DNA from: Streptomyces filamentosus
GTDB taxonomy: Bacteria > Actinomycetota > Actinomycetes > Streptomycetales > Streptomycetaceae
Direction of reading: 5' to 3'
Length of the DNA stretch: 64,000 nucleotides
Assembly (NCBI RefSeq): GCF_014654895.1
Contig: NZ_BNBE01000001.1
Coordinates: forward strand, 3,742,501 to 3,806,500
Part shown: one piece after another, positions 56,970 to 64,000 of the stretch
Position numbering within the stretch: position 1 is the stretch's first letter
How the letters are laid out: every line of letters begins with the position of its first letter
The notes under the pieces: generated by a model
What the model was told of the DNA's origin: nothing
What the model saw: only the letters and a program-made list of their open reading frames with translations
Databases searched by the model: none
Translations under genes and position numbers: made by a program

Positions 56970-58118
56970 ATGAGCACGCCGTCGCCGTCGCCGTCATCGT
57001 CACCGTCGTCCCAGCCCCAGCCCCAGCCCCAGTCCTCGTCCCAGTCCCCGTCCCCCATCCGGGTCGGCGCCCTCGCGCCGCTGTCCCGGCCCGGCTGGAC
57101 GGAGGCGGGCCGGCACCTGCTCGCCGGCCTGGAGCTGGCCGTCCAGGAGACCAACGCCGCCGGCGGGATCGCGGGACGGCCGCTCGAACTCCTGGTCAGG
57201 GACACCGCGGCCGACCCGCGGCGGGCCGAGGAGGCCGTGGACGAGCTGGACCGTCTGGGCGCGGTCGCCCTCGTCGGCGAGTACCACAGCGTCGCGGCCC
57301 GCGCGGCGGCCGTCCGGGCCGACGCCCGCGGCCTGCCGTTCCTCTGCTCCTCGGCGGTCCTCGACGCACTCACCGAGGAGCCGACGGACCGGGTGGCGCG
57401 CCTGGCCCCGCCCCAGTCCCACGGCTGGCGCGTCTACGCCGACTTCCTCCTGGCCGGAGGCCACACCCGCGTCGCGGTGGCCACCGAGCCGAGCGTCTAC
57501 TGGGCGGCGGGCACCCGCATCCTCCGGGACCACCTGACCCCCCGCGGCGCCACCGTCACCGAACTCGACGCGCGCGCCCTGTCCCCCGGGGAGATCCGCG
57601 ACGCACTCGCCGCCGGGGGCGCGACGGCGCTCCTCCTCCTGACCGGCTTCCCCGACCCGGCGGTCCCGATCGTCGCCGCGGTCCGCCGGGACCCGCGGCT
57701 CGCCGGGCTCCTCGTCGGGGCCCCCGCGGGCCAGCCGGAGTTCGCCGAGTGGGCGGAGCTCCTGGGGGAGGACGGCGCGGCGGTCCCGTTCCTCCGCTAC
57801 CTCCCCGAACGGCCGGGCCCCCGTGCCGTCAGGGTCGGGGAGGAGCTCCGCGTCCGCCTGGGCGCGGAGCCGTCCTTCGTGGCCTTCGAGGGCCACGACA
57901 CGATCACCGTCCTCGCCGCCGCCCTCCGCGCCCACGGCCCCGACCGCCCCGCCGTCGCCGCCTCCTGGCCGCGTACGGCGGTGGAGGGCACCCGCGGCGA
58001 GATCCGCTTCGACCGCCCCCCGGGCGCCTCCTTCTGGCAGTGGACGCGGCCCCCCGTCCAGATCACCGACCGCGACCCGGCCGCCCCCGCCCGCTTCCGC
58101 ACCCTCCACACCGCCTGA
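56970..58118 (+). CDS. Branched-chain amino acid-type binding protein without a signal peptide
   Basis: A 382-aa type I periplasmic-binding-fold protein (Leu/Ile/Val-binding family; IRVGALAPLSRPGWTEAG, GLELAVQETNAAGGIAGRPLELLVRDT, LVGEYHSVAA). The N-terminus is 28 residues of Ser, Pro and Gln with no hydrophobic core or lipobox, so it should stay in the cytosol, unlike ABC transporter partners. Start ATG 56970 with GGAGGT. No permease or ATPase genes are near. A cytosolic sensor role is possible. It may be co-transcribed with nmtR across the repeat spacer. Confidence 0.82.
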   Translation: MSTPSPSPSSSPSSQPQPQPQSSSQSPSPIRVGALAPLSRPGWTEAGRHLLAGLELAVQETNAAGGIAGRPLELLVRDTAADPRRAEEAVDELDRLGAVALVGEYHSVAARAAAVRADARGLPFLCSSAVLDALTEEPTDRVARLAPPQSHGWRVYADFLLAGGHTRVAVATEPSVYWAAGTRILRDHLTPRGATVTELDARALSPGEIRDALAAGGATALLLLTGFPDPAVPIVAAVRRDPRLAGLLVGAPAGQPEFAEWAELLGEDGAAVPFLRYLPERPGPRAVRVGEELRVRLGAEPSFVAFEGHDTITVLAAALRAHGPDRPAVAASWPRTAVEGTRGEIRFDRPPGASFWQWTRPPVQITDRDPAAPARFRTLHTA

Positions 58119-58240
58119 GGACGCGGACGGCCGGGGTTCCGTGCGGCCCGGGACACCCGATGGCCCGGCACACCCGATGACCCGGGGGCTCAGGCGGCCC
58201 GGGACCTCGGCCGGCCCGGCGTCCCTGGGGGTCCGGCCCG

Positions 58241-58585
58241 TCAGACGGCCCGCTTCCGGTTCCCGGCCTCGTCGCACGGCACGTCCTCGGCCGGGTGGTT
58301 CACCGCGAAGTCGCGTTCGGCCTGCCGCTCGGCCTCGTCGATCGCGGTCGGCTGGATGGAGATGATCCCGCCGAAGGGCCGGTCGACGTCCCGGATGATG
58401 CACAGCGTGGTGGTCAGCAGGGCGGTGATCACGGCGAGGGTGATCAGCTGCCCGCGGTTGTTCTTGCGCGGCAGGCAGGTGGCCAGGGCCATCACCGTGA
58501 TGGTCGGCGTGGCCGGCAGGAACCAGAAGATCGCGCTTGGGATGCCGGCCGTGGCCTGCGTGAGCCGCTCCTCGCGCTCGTCCGA
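58241..58585 (-). pseudogene. C-terminal fragment of a DUF4239 membrane protein
   Basis: About 114 codons ending at the stop 58241 resemble the last half of DUF4239 (bestrophin-like) proteins: EERLTQATAGIPSAIFWFL, two hydrophobic segments, then the family hallmark DRPFGGIISIQPTAID. Full-length members have about 250 residues and two earlier helices. Upstream in this frame the sequence turns into Pro/Arg/Gly-rich noise with no helices and no start codon with a ribosome site. This looks like a gene truncated at about 58585. Confidence 0.65.
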
Positions 58586-58995
58586 CCGCCTCCAGGGCAG
58601 GCGGGACGGCCCCGGCCGGACGCCGGGGCTCCGCGGTTCCTTCCGGCCCCCATCGCCCAGGAAACAGCCGAAACGTTCACTCGCCCCCCCGTACGAGGGA
58701 CCCCGTGTCCGCCACCCGCCAGGAGCACGATCCGGTCCTCCGGCGCACAGGCCAGGAGGACCGTTCTGTCCAGGTCCAACTCGGCTCCTCGGCCGGGCGA
58801 TTCGCTGGACCGGTGGGTGAGGCGGCTGGTGCGAGAGGCGCCCGGCGTACGAGGCGGCCGGCGTACGAGGCGGCCGGCGTACGAGGCGATGGGCGGCGCG
58901 CCCACCGCGCCGCCCACCGCTCCGCCTAGCAGGAAGACCCTCCCGAAGGAGGCTCTCCACGCATGCGCCCGCACTCAGGGCGAGAACGGACTCAG
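58586..58995. other. Degenerate region with short tandem repeats
   Basis: No gene is supported. GGCGTACGAGGCGGCC is repeated in tandem at 58844-58859 and 58860-58875 with a third, diverged copy at 58876-58891. Its 5' boundary is the break point of the DUF4239 fragment. Confidence 0.6.
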
Positions 58996-59033
58996 TCAGA
59001 ACGGACTCGGCGGGAACGAACTCGCGCCCTGAG
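58975..59033 (-). terminator. Inverted repeat around GAACGGACTC repeats at the vgb 3' end
   Basis: CTCAGGGCG (58975-58983) pairs with CGCCCTGAG (59025-59033). The stem encloses three near-copies of GAACGGACTC at 58983, 58999 and 59014. It overlaps the last codons of the lyase gene and may terminate it. Confidence 0.4.
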
Positions 59034-59967
59034 CATGACCTGAGCGCGAGGGGAAGGCACTGCCCGACGGGGCGATGCGGGCGAGTGCGCCGATCTCCAG
59101 CGCGGCCCACACGGCACCGTCGGGGCCGATGGTGATGCCGTGCGGTTCGGAGCGGGGAGTGGGCAGGTCGTGGAGGGTGACGGAGCCGTCGGGGGTGATC
59201 GCGCCGATACGGTTGCCGCCCCATTCGGTGAACCACACGGTGCCGTCACCGTCACCGCCGTTCCCGCCGTCGTCTTTGCCGAGGGTGACGGCGTGCGGCC
59301 GGGCGGCGCGGTCGGGCAGCGGGAACTCGGTGATCCGCCCGTCGGGCGTGATCCGGCCGATCTGCCCGGCGGCGATCTCGGCGAACCACACCGCGCCGTC
59401 CCGGCCCGCCGTGATCCCGACCGGCGCCGCCGCCTCCGTCGGCAGGGGATGGAGGGTGACGGCGCCGTCCATGCCGATCCGCCCGATGGCATTGGCCTGG
59501 TTGAGGGCGAACCACATCCCGCCGTCGCCACCGGCGGTGATCGCCGAGGGGAACGCGCCCGTGACGGGCAGCGGGAACTCGGTGACCCGGCCGTCGACGG
59601 TGATCCGGCCGATGCGGTCGGCGGCGGTCTCGGTGAACCACAGCGCGCCGTCGGGCCCCGCCGCGATCCCGAACGGCCCGCAGCCGGGCGTGGGCACGTC
59701 GAACTCGTCGATCACGCCGTCGACGGTGATCCGCCCGATCCGGCCCGCCTTGTACTCGGTGAACCACAGGGCCCCGTCGGGCCCGGTGGTGATGACGGTC
59801 GGCCCGCTGTCAGGAGCGAGGCGGTGGCTCGTCGGCTCCTCGCCGGGGACGAGCCGCCCGATCCGGCCGCTGTGGACGAGGGTGAACCACAGGGCGCCGT
59901 CCGGCCCCGTGGTGAGGGCGTAAGGCCCGGCCGCGCCGTCGGCCACCGTGTGTTCTTCAATGGACAT
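58996..59967 (-). CDS. vgb: Virginiamycin B lyase (streptogramin B resistance)
   Basis: A 323-aa seven-bladed beta-propeller. About seven blades of the form GPDGALWFTE...GRIGRITVDG are visible. The catalytic residues of Vgb appear in order: a His in ARPHAV, then SEPHGI with Glu and His, and a late Glu in AALEIG. The enzyme opens type B streptogramin lactones by elimination. Start ATG 59967; a TTG at 59976 would sit better behind GGAGGT. The C-terminal 25 residues (SGSAFPSRSGHAQGASSF...) look like an added tail from the repeat region. Confidence 0.88.
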   Translation of the reverse strand: MSIEEHTVADGAAGPYALTTGPDGALWFTLVHSGRIGRLVPGEEPTSHRLAPDSGPTVITTGPDGALWFTEYKAGRIGRITVDGVIDEFDVPTPGCGPFGIAAGPDGALWFTETAADRIGRITVDGRVTEFPLPVTGAFPSAITAGGDGGMWFALNQANAIGRIGMDGAVTLHPLPTEAAAPVGITAGRDGAVWFAEIAAGQIGRITPDGRITEFPLPDRAARPHAVTLGKDDGGNGGDGDGTVWFTEWGGNRIGAITPDGSVTLHDLPTPRSEPHGITIGPDGAVWAALEIGALARIAPSGSAFPSRSGHAQGASSFPPSPF

Positions 59968-60311
59968 GTGGATCAAAAGTACCTCCCGAGGGTGTGGTCG
60001 ATGGCGGATTGGTGATGCGGGGGGTGCCTGCGTTGTTGTGGCGTTGCCGGTCCGACCGGTCCGACCGGGTGGCCGTCGGCATCGCCAGGCGTGGGGAAAC
60101 ACCACGCGGTCGTGCGCAGGCAAGGGCGAAGGGCGAAGGGCGAAGAACGAAGAACGAAGGGCAGAGGACAGTCGGCGGACGCCTCGCCCAAGGCGGTCCG
60201 CGGAGCGCCCCGCGGCGCCGGCGGCGATCTTCGAGGGGCACAGGCGCCTGCCGAGGTCCCCCTCCGCACCCGCAAGAGGGTGCGGAGGGGGGTGATCCTC
60301 AAGACCTGCGA
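59968..60311. other. Non-coding region with a 7-bp microsatellite
   Basis: It lies upstream of vgb and downstream of the VOC gene. No gene was recognised. The only notable structure is the array at 60124-60165 and a GGTCCGACC doublet near 60050. No clear vgb promoter was found. Confidence 0.5.
60124..60165. repeat. Six 7-bp tandem units (GGGCGAA type)
   Basis: Units read GGGCGAA three times, GAACGAA twice and GGGCAGA once, with no gaps. Confidence 0.9.
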
Positions 60312-60701
60312 TTACGAGGGCCAGCCGCCGTACGGCACGGTGATGAGTTCCATGGCGTGACCCGCCGGGTCCATGAAGTACACGCCACGGCCGCCGTCGT
60401 TGCGGTTGATCGTGCCGGGCTGCTTCCGGTGGGGGTCGGCGTAGTGCTCGATGCCGCGCCGCCTGATCTGCGCGTACGCCGCTTCGAACTCCTCCTCGGA
60501 GACCAGGAAGGCGTAGTGCTGCGGGGTGATGCTCTCCGCGGGGATGGTGGCGAAGTCCAGCGTGACGCCGTTGCCCAGGCCGACCGCGATGAACGGGCCC
60601 CACTCGGCGGTGATCTCAAGCTGGAGAAGGTCCGCGAAGAACTCGGCGGACTCCCGGTTGTTCCGGGCGTGAACGATCGTGTGATTCAAATCGACTGACA
60701 A
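60312..60701 (-). CDS. VOC-family (glyoxalase/bleomycin-resistance fold) protein
   Basis: A 129-aa vicinal-oxygen-chelate protein. NHTIVHARNNRESAEFFADLLQLE, the central HYAFLVSEEEFEAAYAQIRRRG and the late RGVYFMDPAGHAMELIT with the metal-binding Glu give a complete two-module fold. The start is TTG 60701, chosen because GGAGG lies six bases upstream and the homology begins at once; no ATG or GTG fits. It may be a dioxygenase, isomerase or drug-binding protein. Confidence 0.88.
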   Translation of the reverse strand: MSVDLNHTIVHARNNRESAEFFADLLQLEITAEWGPFIAVGLGNGVTLDFATIPAESITPQHYAFLVSEEEFEAAYAQIRRRGIEHYADPHRKQPGTINRNDGGRGVYFMDPAGHAMELITVPYGGWPS

Positions 60702-60964
60702 GGAATGCCTCCGAGGGCATGTCCCGACACCTCCATGTCTCACCCAGCCGGTGACCGACACGCGATGCTGCCGGAGACCGTATCCCCACCTGCCCAGTGA
60801 ATCAAGGTCAGTTGACGAAGAAGACGGCCGGCCCGGCGCAGAAGAGGACGCGGACTCCCTTGGAGGCCGGGCCGTCCAGGAAGGAAAGCACCGACCGGGC
60901 CCGCCCCGGGGCCGAGGACGGTCGCGTCCTCTCTCCGTCCCTGGCCGCCCAGGTGGAAGCGTTC

Positions 60965-61887
60965 CTACCGGCCCGATGGACGACGGAGGCCGAGGCGGCG
61001 CAGACGGTCCGCCGCCGCGCCGAGGGAGCGGGGCCGGGGAGCGGGGCTCCACGGGTCGTCCTTCAGGAGCAGGTCCACGTCCGCGAGGCTCCGGTGGCGC
61101 GCCCCCAGGCCGGGATCCTCCAGGTCGTCCCACGTGACCGGGGCCGCGACGGGCGCGCCGGGGCGGGCCCGGACCGCGTACGGGGCGACGGCGGTCTGCC
61201 CGTACCCGTTGCGCTGGACGTCGAGGTACAGCCGCCCGCCCCGGGCCTTCTTGCGGGCCTCGGTGGTGAGCCGGTCCGGATGGCGGTCGGCGAGCACGCC
61301 GGCGAGGTCCGAGGCGAAGGCGCGGACGTCGTCGAAGGGCGCGCGCCGGTCCAGCGGCACCACGACGTGCAGCCCGCGCGAACCGGTGGTCATCGGCAGG
61401 GAGGGCAGCCCCACCTCGTCCAGCAGCCCGTGGAGCAGGCGTGCGGCCTCCCGCACCCGGCCGAAGTCGTCGTCCGGCGGGTCGAGGTCGAGGACCAGCC
61501 GGTCAGGATGGTCGGGGCGGTCGGCCCTGGACAACCACCGGTGCACGGTGACGCAGCCCTGATCGGCGAGGAACACGAGCGTGGCCGCGTCCTCGCACAG
61601 CACGTACGTGACGGTGCCGCCCTCCTTCGGCAGCTCGACGCGGCGGACCCACTCCGGGAAGTGGTCCGGCACGTCCTTCTGCATGATCCCCCGGCCGCCG
61701 ATCCCGTCCGGACGCCGCTCCAGCATGAGGGGACGCCCGCGCAGGTGCGGCAGCATCCGCGGGGCGACGGCGCGGTAGTACGCGGCGAGGTCGGCCTTCG
61801 TGATGCCGTCCTCCGGGAAGAGCACCTTCTCCGGCCGGTGACCGGTACGACACGTCTCCCCGCCCGAACCCGTTGCGTGGCAGCCAT
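60965..61887 (-). CDS. LigD-type DNA primase-polymerase domain, with an apparent frameshift near the start
   Basis: A stand-alone polymerase domain of the NHEJ ligase LigD family. The intact frame, from GTG 61825, gives 286 aa (VLFPEDGITKADLAAYYRAV, LMLERRPDGI, VLDLDPPDD with two metal-binding Asp, TGSRGLHVVVPLDR). The family normally starts about 20 residues earlier. ATG 61887, with GAGAGG upstream, opens a different frame reading MAATQRVRAGRRVVPVT, and one added base near 61837 would join it to RPEKVLFPED. So either the gene has lost one base or the sequence has an error. It adds nucleotides at DNA ends; no ligase domain is attached. Confidence 0.82.
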
Positions 61888-62142
61888 GCGACCCTCTCCC
61901 TCACTCGTCGCGCGCCCCTCCCCTCGGCATCCCCACCCCCACCCGCTTCCCCCTCCCCATGCGCACGCGAGGCGGGAGGCGCTGTGAGGGCGTGTTCCCA
62001 CCCCCTTCGTACTCATGCGTCCGCGCGGGCCGCGACGCCGGAGGAGCCGGGCGGCCGGGACGGTTCGAGCGGCGGACGGCGTGAGCCGGCGGGACAATGG
62101 CGACGCGGGCGGGCCGCCGACGGAGAGCGAGGGGAGCCGGCC

Positions 62143-62628
62143 ATGACCGGTATGGACGGCTTCACGGACGTACTCGACTACCCGATGTACGTCGTCACCG
62201 CGGCGGCCGACGGCGAACGGGCCGGCTGTCTCGTCGGCTTCGCCTCGCAGTGCTCGATGGACCCGCCCCGCTTCCTGGTGTGGATCTCCACCGCCAACCA
62301 CACCCACCGCGTCGCCCACCGGGCCTCCCACCTGGCCGTCCACGCCCTGCGGCGCGACCAGAAGCCCCTGGCCGAACTGTTCGGGGAGCGAACGGGCGAC
62401 GACACCGACAAGTTCGCCGGCCTGGAGTGGCGTCCGGCGGAAGGCGGAGCCCCGGTCCTGGCCGACGCGTGCGCGTGGCTCGTCGGCCGCGTCCTGGACC
62501 GCGTGGACGGCGGAGACCACACCGGCTTCCTCCTGGCCCCGGTGGCCCAGAGCCCCCGCCCCTCCACCACACCGCGACTTCTCCGCTTCAGCGACGTCCG
62601 AGACCTCGAAGCAGGCCACCCCGCCTGA
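62143..62628 (+). CDS. Flavin-reductase-like (FMN-binding split-barrel) protein
   Basis: A 161-aa protein of the flavin reductase-like domain family: MYVVTAAADGERAGCLVGFASQCSMDPPRFLVWIS is the FMN-binding part, followed by HRVAHRASHLAVHAL and a DKFAGLEW element. Start ATG 62143 with GGGGAG; ATG 62152 is close by. Such proteins reduce free flavin or bind it. The gene stands alone between the LigD-like gene and the Imm21-like gene. Confidence 0.85.
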   Translation: MTGMDGFTDVLDYPMYVVTAAADGERAGCLVGFASQCSMDPPRFLVWISTANHTHRVAHRASHLAVHALRRDQKPLAELFGERTGDDTDKFAGLEWRPAEGGAPVLADACAWLVGRVLDRVDGGDHTGFLLAPVAQSPRPSTTPRLLRFSDVRDLEAGHPA

Positions 62629-62838
62629 ACCCACAGCCGAGCCCCCGGCCGCCCCCGCCCACCCCACAGGCACCCGAGGGGACCGACACCTCCCCTGGAA
62701 AGGGGGATCGGTGACGAACCGGACGACGCTGCCGAACTCCTCGGACGTATCGCCGTCCTCGGCGGCGAGGTGGGCGCAGGGACTGAGACCGGGGTGGTGC
62801 ATGACCGCGTCTCAGCAGGGGGCCCATCGACTGACCGG

Positions 62839-63324
62839 TTATTCGGGCAGCAGCCGTTCCAGCATGAACTGCGTCGTGGCGTCGGGATCGACGGTCAGCG
62901 ACTGGACGCGATAGCGGCCCGCCGGCAGTTCGACGCGGAGCGTCTCCGCCGGCCGCTGTGCATCCTGCAGGGAGCCGAGGATCCTGTCGGCCTCGTAGGC
63001 GGCGTCGGCCAGGACGTATCGTCCTCCGAGTTCGAGGGCGAGGACGTCTTTCCAGCCGTCGGCGGACCCGGCGGCGTGGACGGCGGACAGCAGTCCCGCG
63101 TCGTCGTCGGCGTAGCACCAGCGGGCGAACGTGAGGGGCTCGGCGAGCCAGGTGACGGGCAGGGGCTCGGCGCCGAGCGTCAGGATGTCGCGGCCGGCGA
63201 TCCGCAGGGCCGAGACGTACTCGTCGATCACGTCGTCCGCCTCGGTCCCTTCCCATGCCGGGAGGAGTTCCTCGGGGATGAGCGCGTAGCGGGCGAAGTC
63301 GGTGCCGTCGAGCCAGGTAGCCAT
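62839..63324 (-). CDS. Imm21-type immunity protein (orphan)
   Basis: A 161-aa acidic, soluble protein. LIPEELLPAWEG, a Tyr-containing DVIDEYVSALRIAG, the LTLGAEPLPVTWL element and ARWCYADDDAGLLSAV resemble the immunity protein 21 family. Start ATG 63324; ATG 63336 is an alternative. No polymorphic toxin gene adjoins it. It sits next to a truncated integrase, as orphan immunity genes often do. The family call is by pattern and is not certain. Confidence 0.6.
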   Translation of the reverse strand: MATWLDGTDFARYALIPEELLPAWEGTEADDVIDEYVSALRIAGRDILTLGAEPLPVTWLAEPLTFARWCYADDDAGLLSAVHAAGSADGWKDVLALELGGRYVLADAAYEADRILGSLQDAQRPAETLRVELPAGRYRVQSLTVDPDATTQFMLERLLPE

Positions 63325-63353
63325 GCGGCGGATCATCACACCCGCACCTGACG

Positions 63354-63839
63354 AGCGTCGAGTGCGACCAGGAGCACTCCCTCTTGCACTCCGATGGACT
63401 GGGGCACCCCGCCCTCGTCGCGAGCCTTCAGGGCCTGATCGCGCGCGATCAGCTGAAGTCCGGCGTCCTGATCTTCCCCAGAGAGAAGGGCGGCTTCCTG
63501 GCCGGCTCGGTCTACCGGCGCATCTGGGCAAAGGCCCGCGAGGCTGTCCTGCCCGAGCACGAGTACAACTCGCCCGTCGGCAAGCAGGTGTACGACCTCC
63601 GGCACACTTGCCTGACCACCTGGCTCAACAACGGCATCCCGCCCGCCCAGGTCGCCGACTGGGGCGGCAACAGCGTCCCGGTCCTGCTCTCCACCTACGC
63701 CCGCTGCGTCACCGGCCAGATCGCCGAACTCCAGCAGCGCATCGAAGGCCCCCAGGCCCTGCCAGGCTCGCGGTTGCCTTCGAGTGTCGGCCCTGCTCGT
63801 GCCGCAGTCTCTTCGTCGAGAGATGCTCGGGCACGATGA
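63354..63839 (+). pseudogene. C-terminal fragment of a tyrosine-type integrase
   Basis: The frame encodes the catalytic C-terminal half of a phage-type integrase. KSGVLIFPREKGGFLAGSVYRRIWAKA is followed by the box with Arg and His (VYDLRHTCLTTWLNNGIPPAQVADWGGNSVPVLLSTY) and the tyrosine nucleophile in STYARCVTGQ. The N-terminal SAM-like domain and the first catalytic Arg are absent. Upstream the frame has no start codon with a ribosome site before it runs into the Imm21 promoter region. It is a remnant of an integrated element. Confidence 0.8.
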
Positions 63840-64000
63840 CGCCTCGGCGTGGTGCTTCTCGTGCGTTGCCGACCGAGCCGCGTCTTGAAGGCCGCTGTGT
63901 CCGATGTGCCGTCGCGTGACGCGGCCGGTTGCTTCAACCAGTGGGAAGGGCACCCTAGGAGCCTTGCAGCTGGCTGCGGGGAGGCTCTGTCAGGGGCGGA
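63840..64000. other. End of window, no gene recognised
   Basis: The base composition is slightly less GC-rich and no clear coding frame is visible. No tRNA that could be an attachment site was recognised in this tail. Confidence 0.4.

Noticed and set aside
58492..58974. 160-codon minus-strand frame upstream of the DUF4239 fragment
   Set aside because: Composed of Arg/Gly/Pro/Ser repeats encoded by the tandem repeats, with no ribosome site or family pattern.
63840..64000. tRNA or attachment site next to the integrase fragment
   Set aside because: No cloverleaf or CCA-type end was recognisable in the remaining 160 bases.
1..64000. CRISPR arrays
   Set aside because: None of the tandem repeats has the repeat-spacer pattern of about 28-37 bp repeats with unique spacers; all are short, contiguous or degenerate.

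Overview
The window is chromosomal DNA of a Streptomyces or a close relative. The DNA is strongly GC-rich with G/C at nearly all third codon positions. GTG starts are common, and many genes are coupled by ATGA or GTGA overlaps. The families are typical of the genus: a SARP regulator, a PucR/GAF regulator, a twin-arginine-exported glycosidase, an S37 tripeptidyl peptidase and paired FluC proteins. No rRNA, tRNA, CRISPR array or biosynthetic gene cluster was seen.

Layout. 1-4147: the tail of an unknown gene, a small membrane or secreted protein, a secreted S37 peptidase, and a convergent NagZ-type GH3 glycosidase behind a perfect 19-bp terminator hairpin. 4465-7542: a LysR regulator divergent from an EamA exporter and a P-loop kinase-like gene, then a Uma2-family gene. 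7584-11921: a LacI regulator, two LacI-type palindromes and a three-gene catabolic operon (MocA oxidoreductase, DUF993 aldolase-like protein, TIM-barrel isomerase) of unknown substrate. 12003-16263: a DUF937 protein, RecD2 helicase and citrate synthase. 16631-20127: CopA and CopZ with a CsoR-type operator, and a PrsW protease. 20192-24761: a cation/proton antiporter, a TetR/MmpL pair with twin operators, and a small HTH protein.

25149-31547: a myo-inositol catabolic locus (an IolE-like gene divergent from iolC-iolB-iolD-mmsA). 31667-36518: a GNAT acetyltransferase, an unusual hydrolase-ABC ATPase fusion with its permease, and an HTH regulator. 36763-42573: a VWA lipoprotein, a DUF1772 membrane protein, a SARP regulator and a GAF/PucR regulator. 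42598-45966: an IS701-like transposase relative that has lost its usual first catalytic Asp, two adjacent fluoride channel subunits, and urate oxidase. 46350-50981: the Kdp potassium pump, preceded by an extra 27-codon ORF and a phased direct-repeat array. 50975-54384: an AlkZ-like winged-helix protein, a saccharopine dehydrogenase-like enzyme and a TetR regulator. 54338-58118: an NmtR-type Ni/Co sensor divergent from a P1B-4 metal ATPase, and a binding protein without a signal peptide.

58241-64000 looks accessory and partly decayed. It holds a DUF4239 fragment, a virginiamycin B lyase, a VOC protein, a LigD-type polymerase domain with an apparent one-base frameshift, a flavin-reductase-like protein, an orphan Imm21-type protein and a truncated tyrosine integrase, with several short tandem repeats between them.

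The strongest themes are metal and ion homeostasis (Cu, Ni/Co, K, F) and two polyol/sugar catabolic operons whose regulatory sites can be read directly. The best candidates for undescribed biology are the LacI/DUF993 operon, the hydrolase-ABC fusion, the catalytically altered transposase relative, and the divergent metal-sensor promoter in which one palindrome appears to serve both directions and one transcript appears leaderless.
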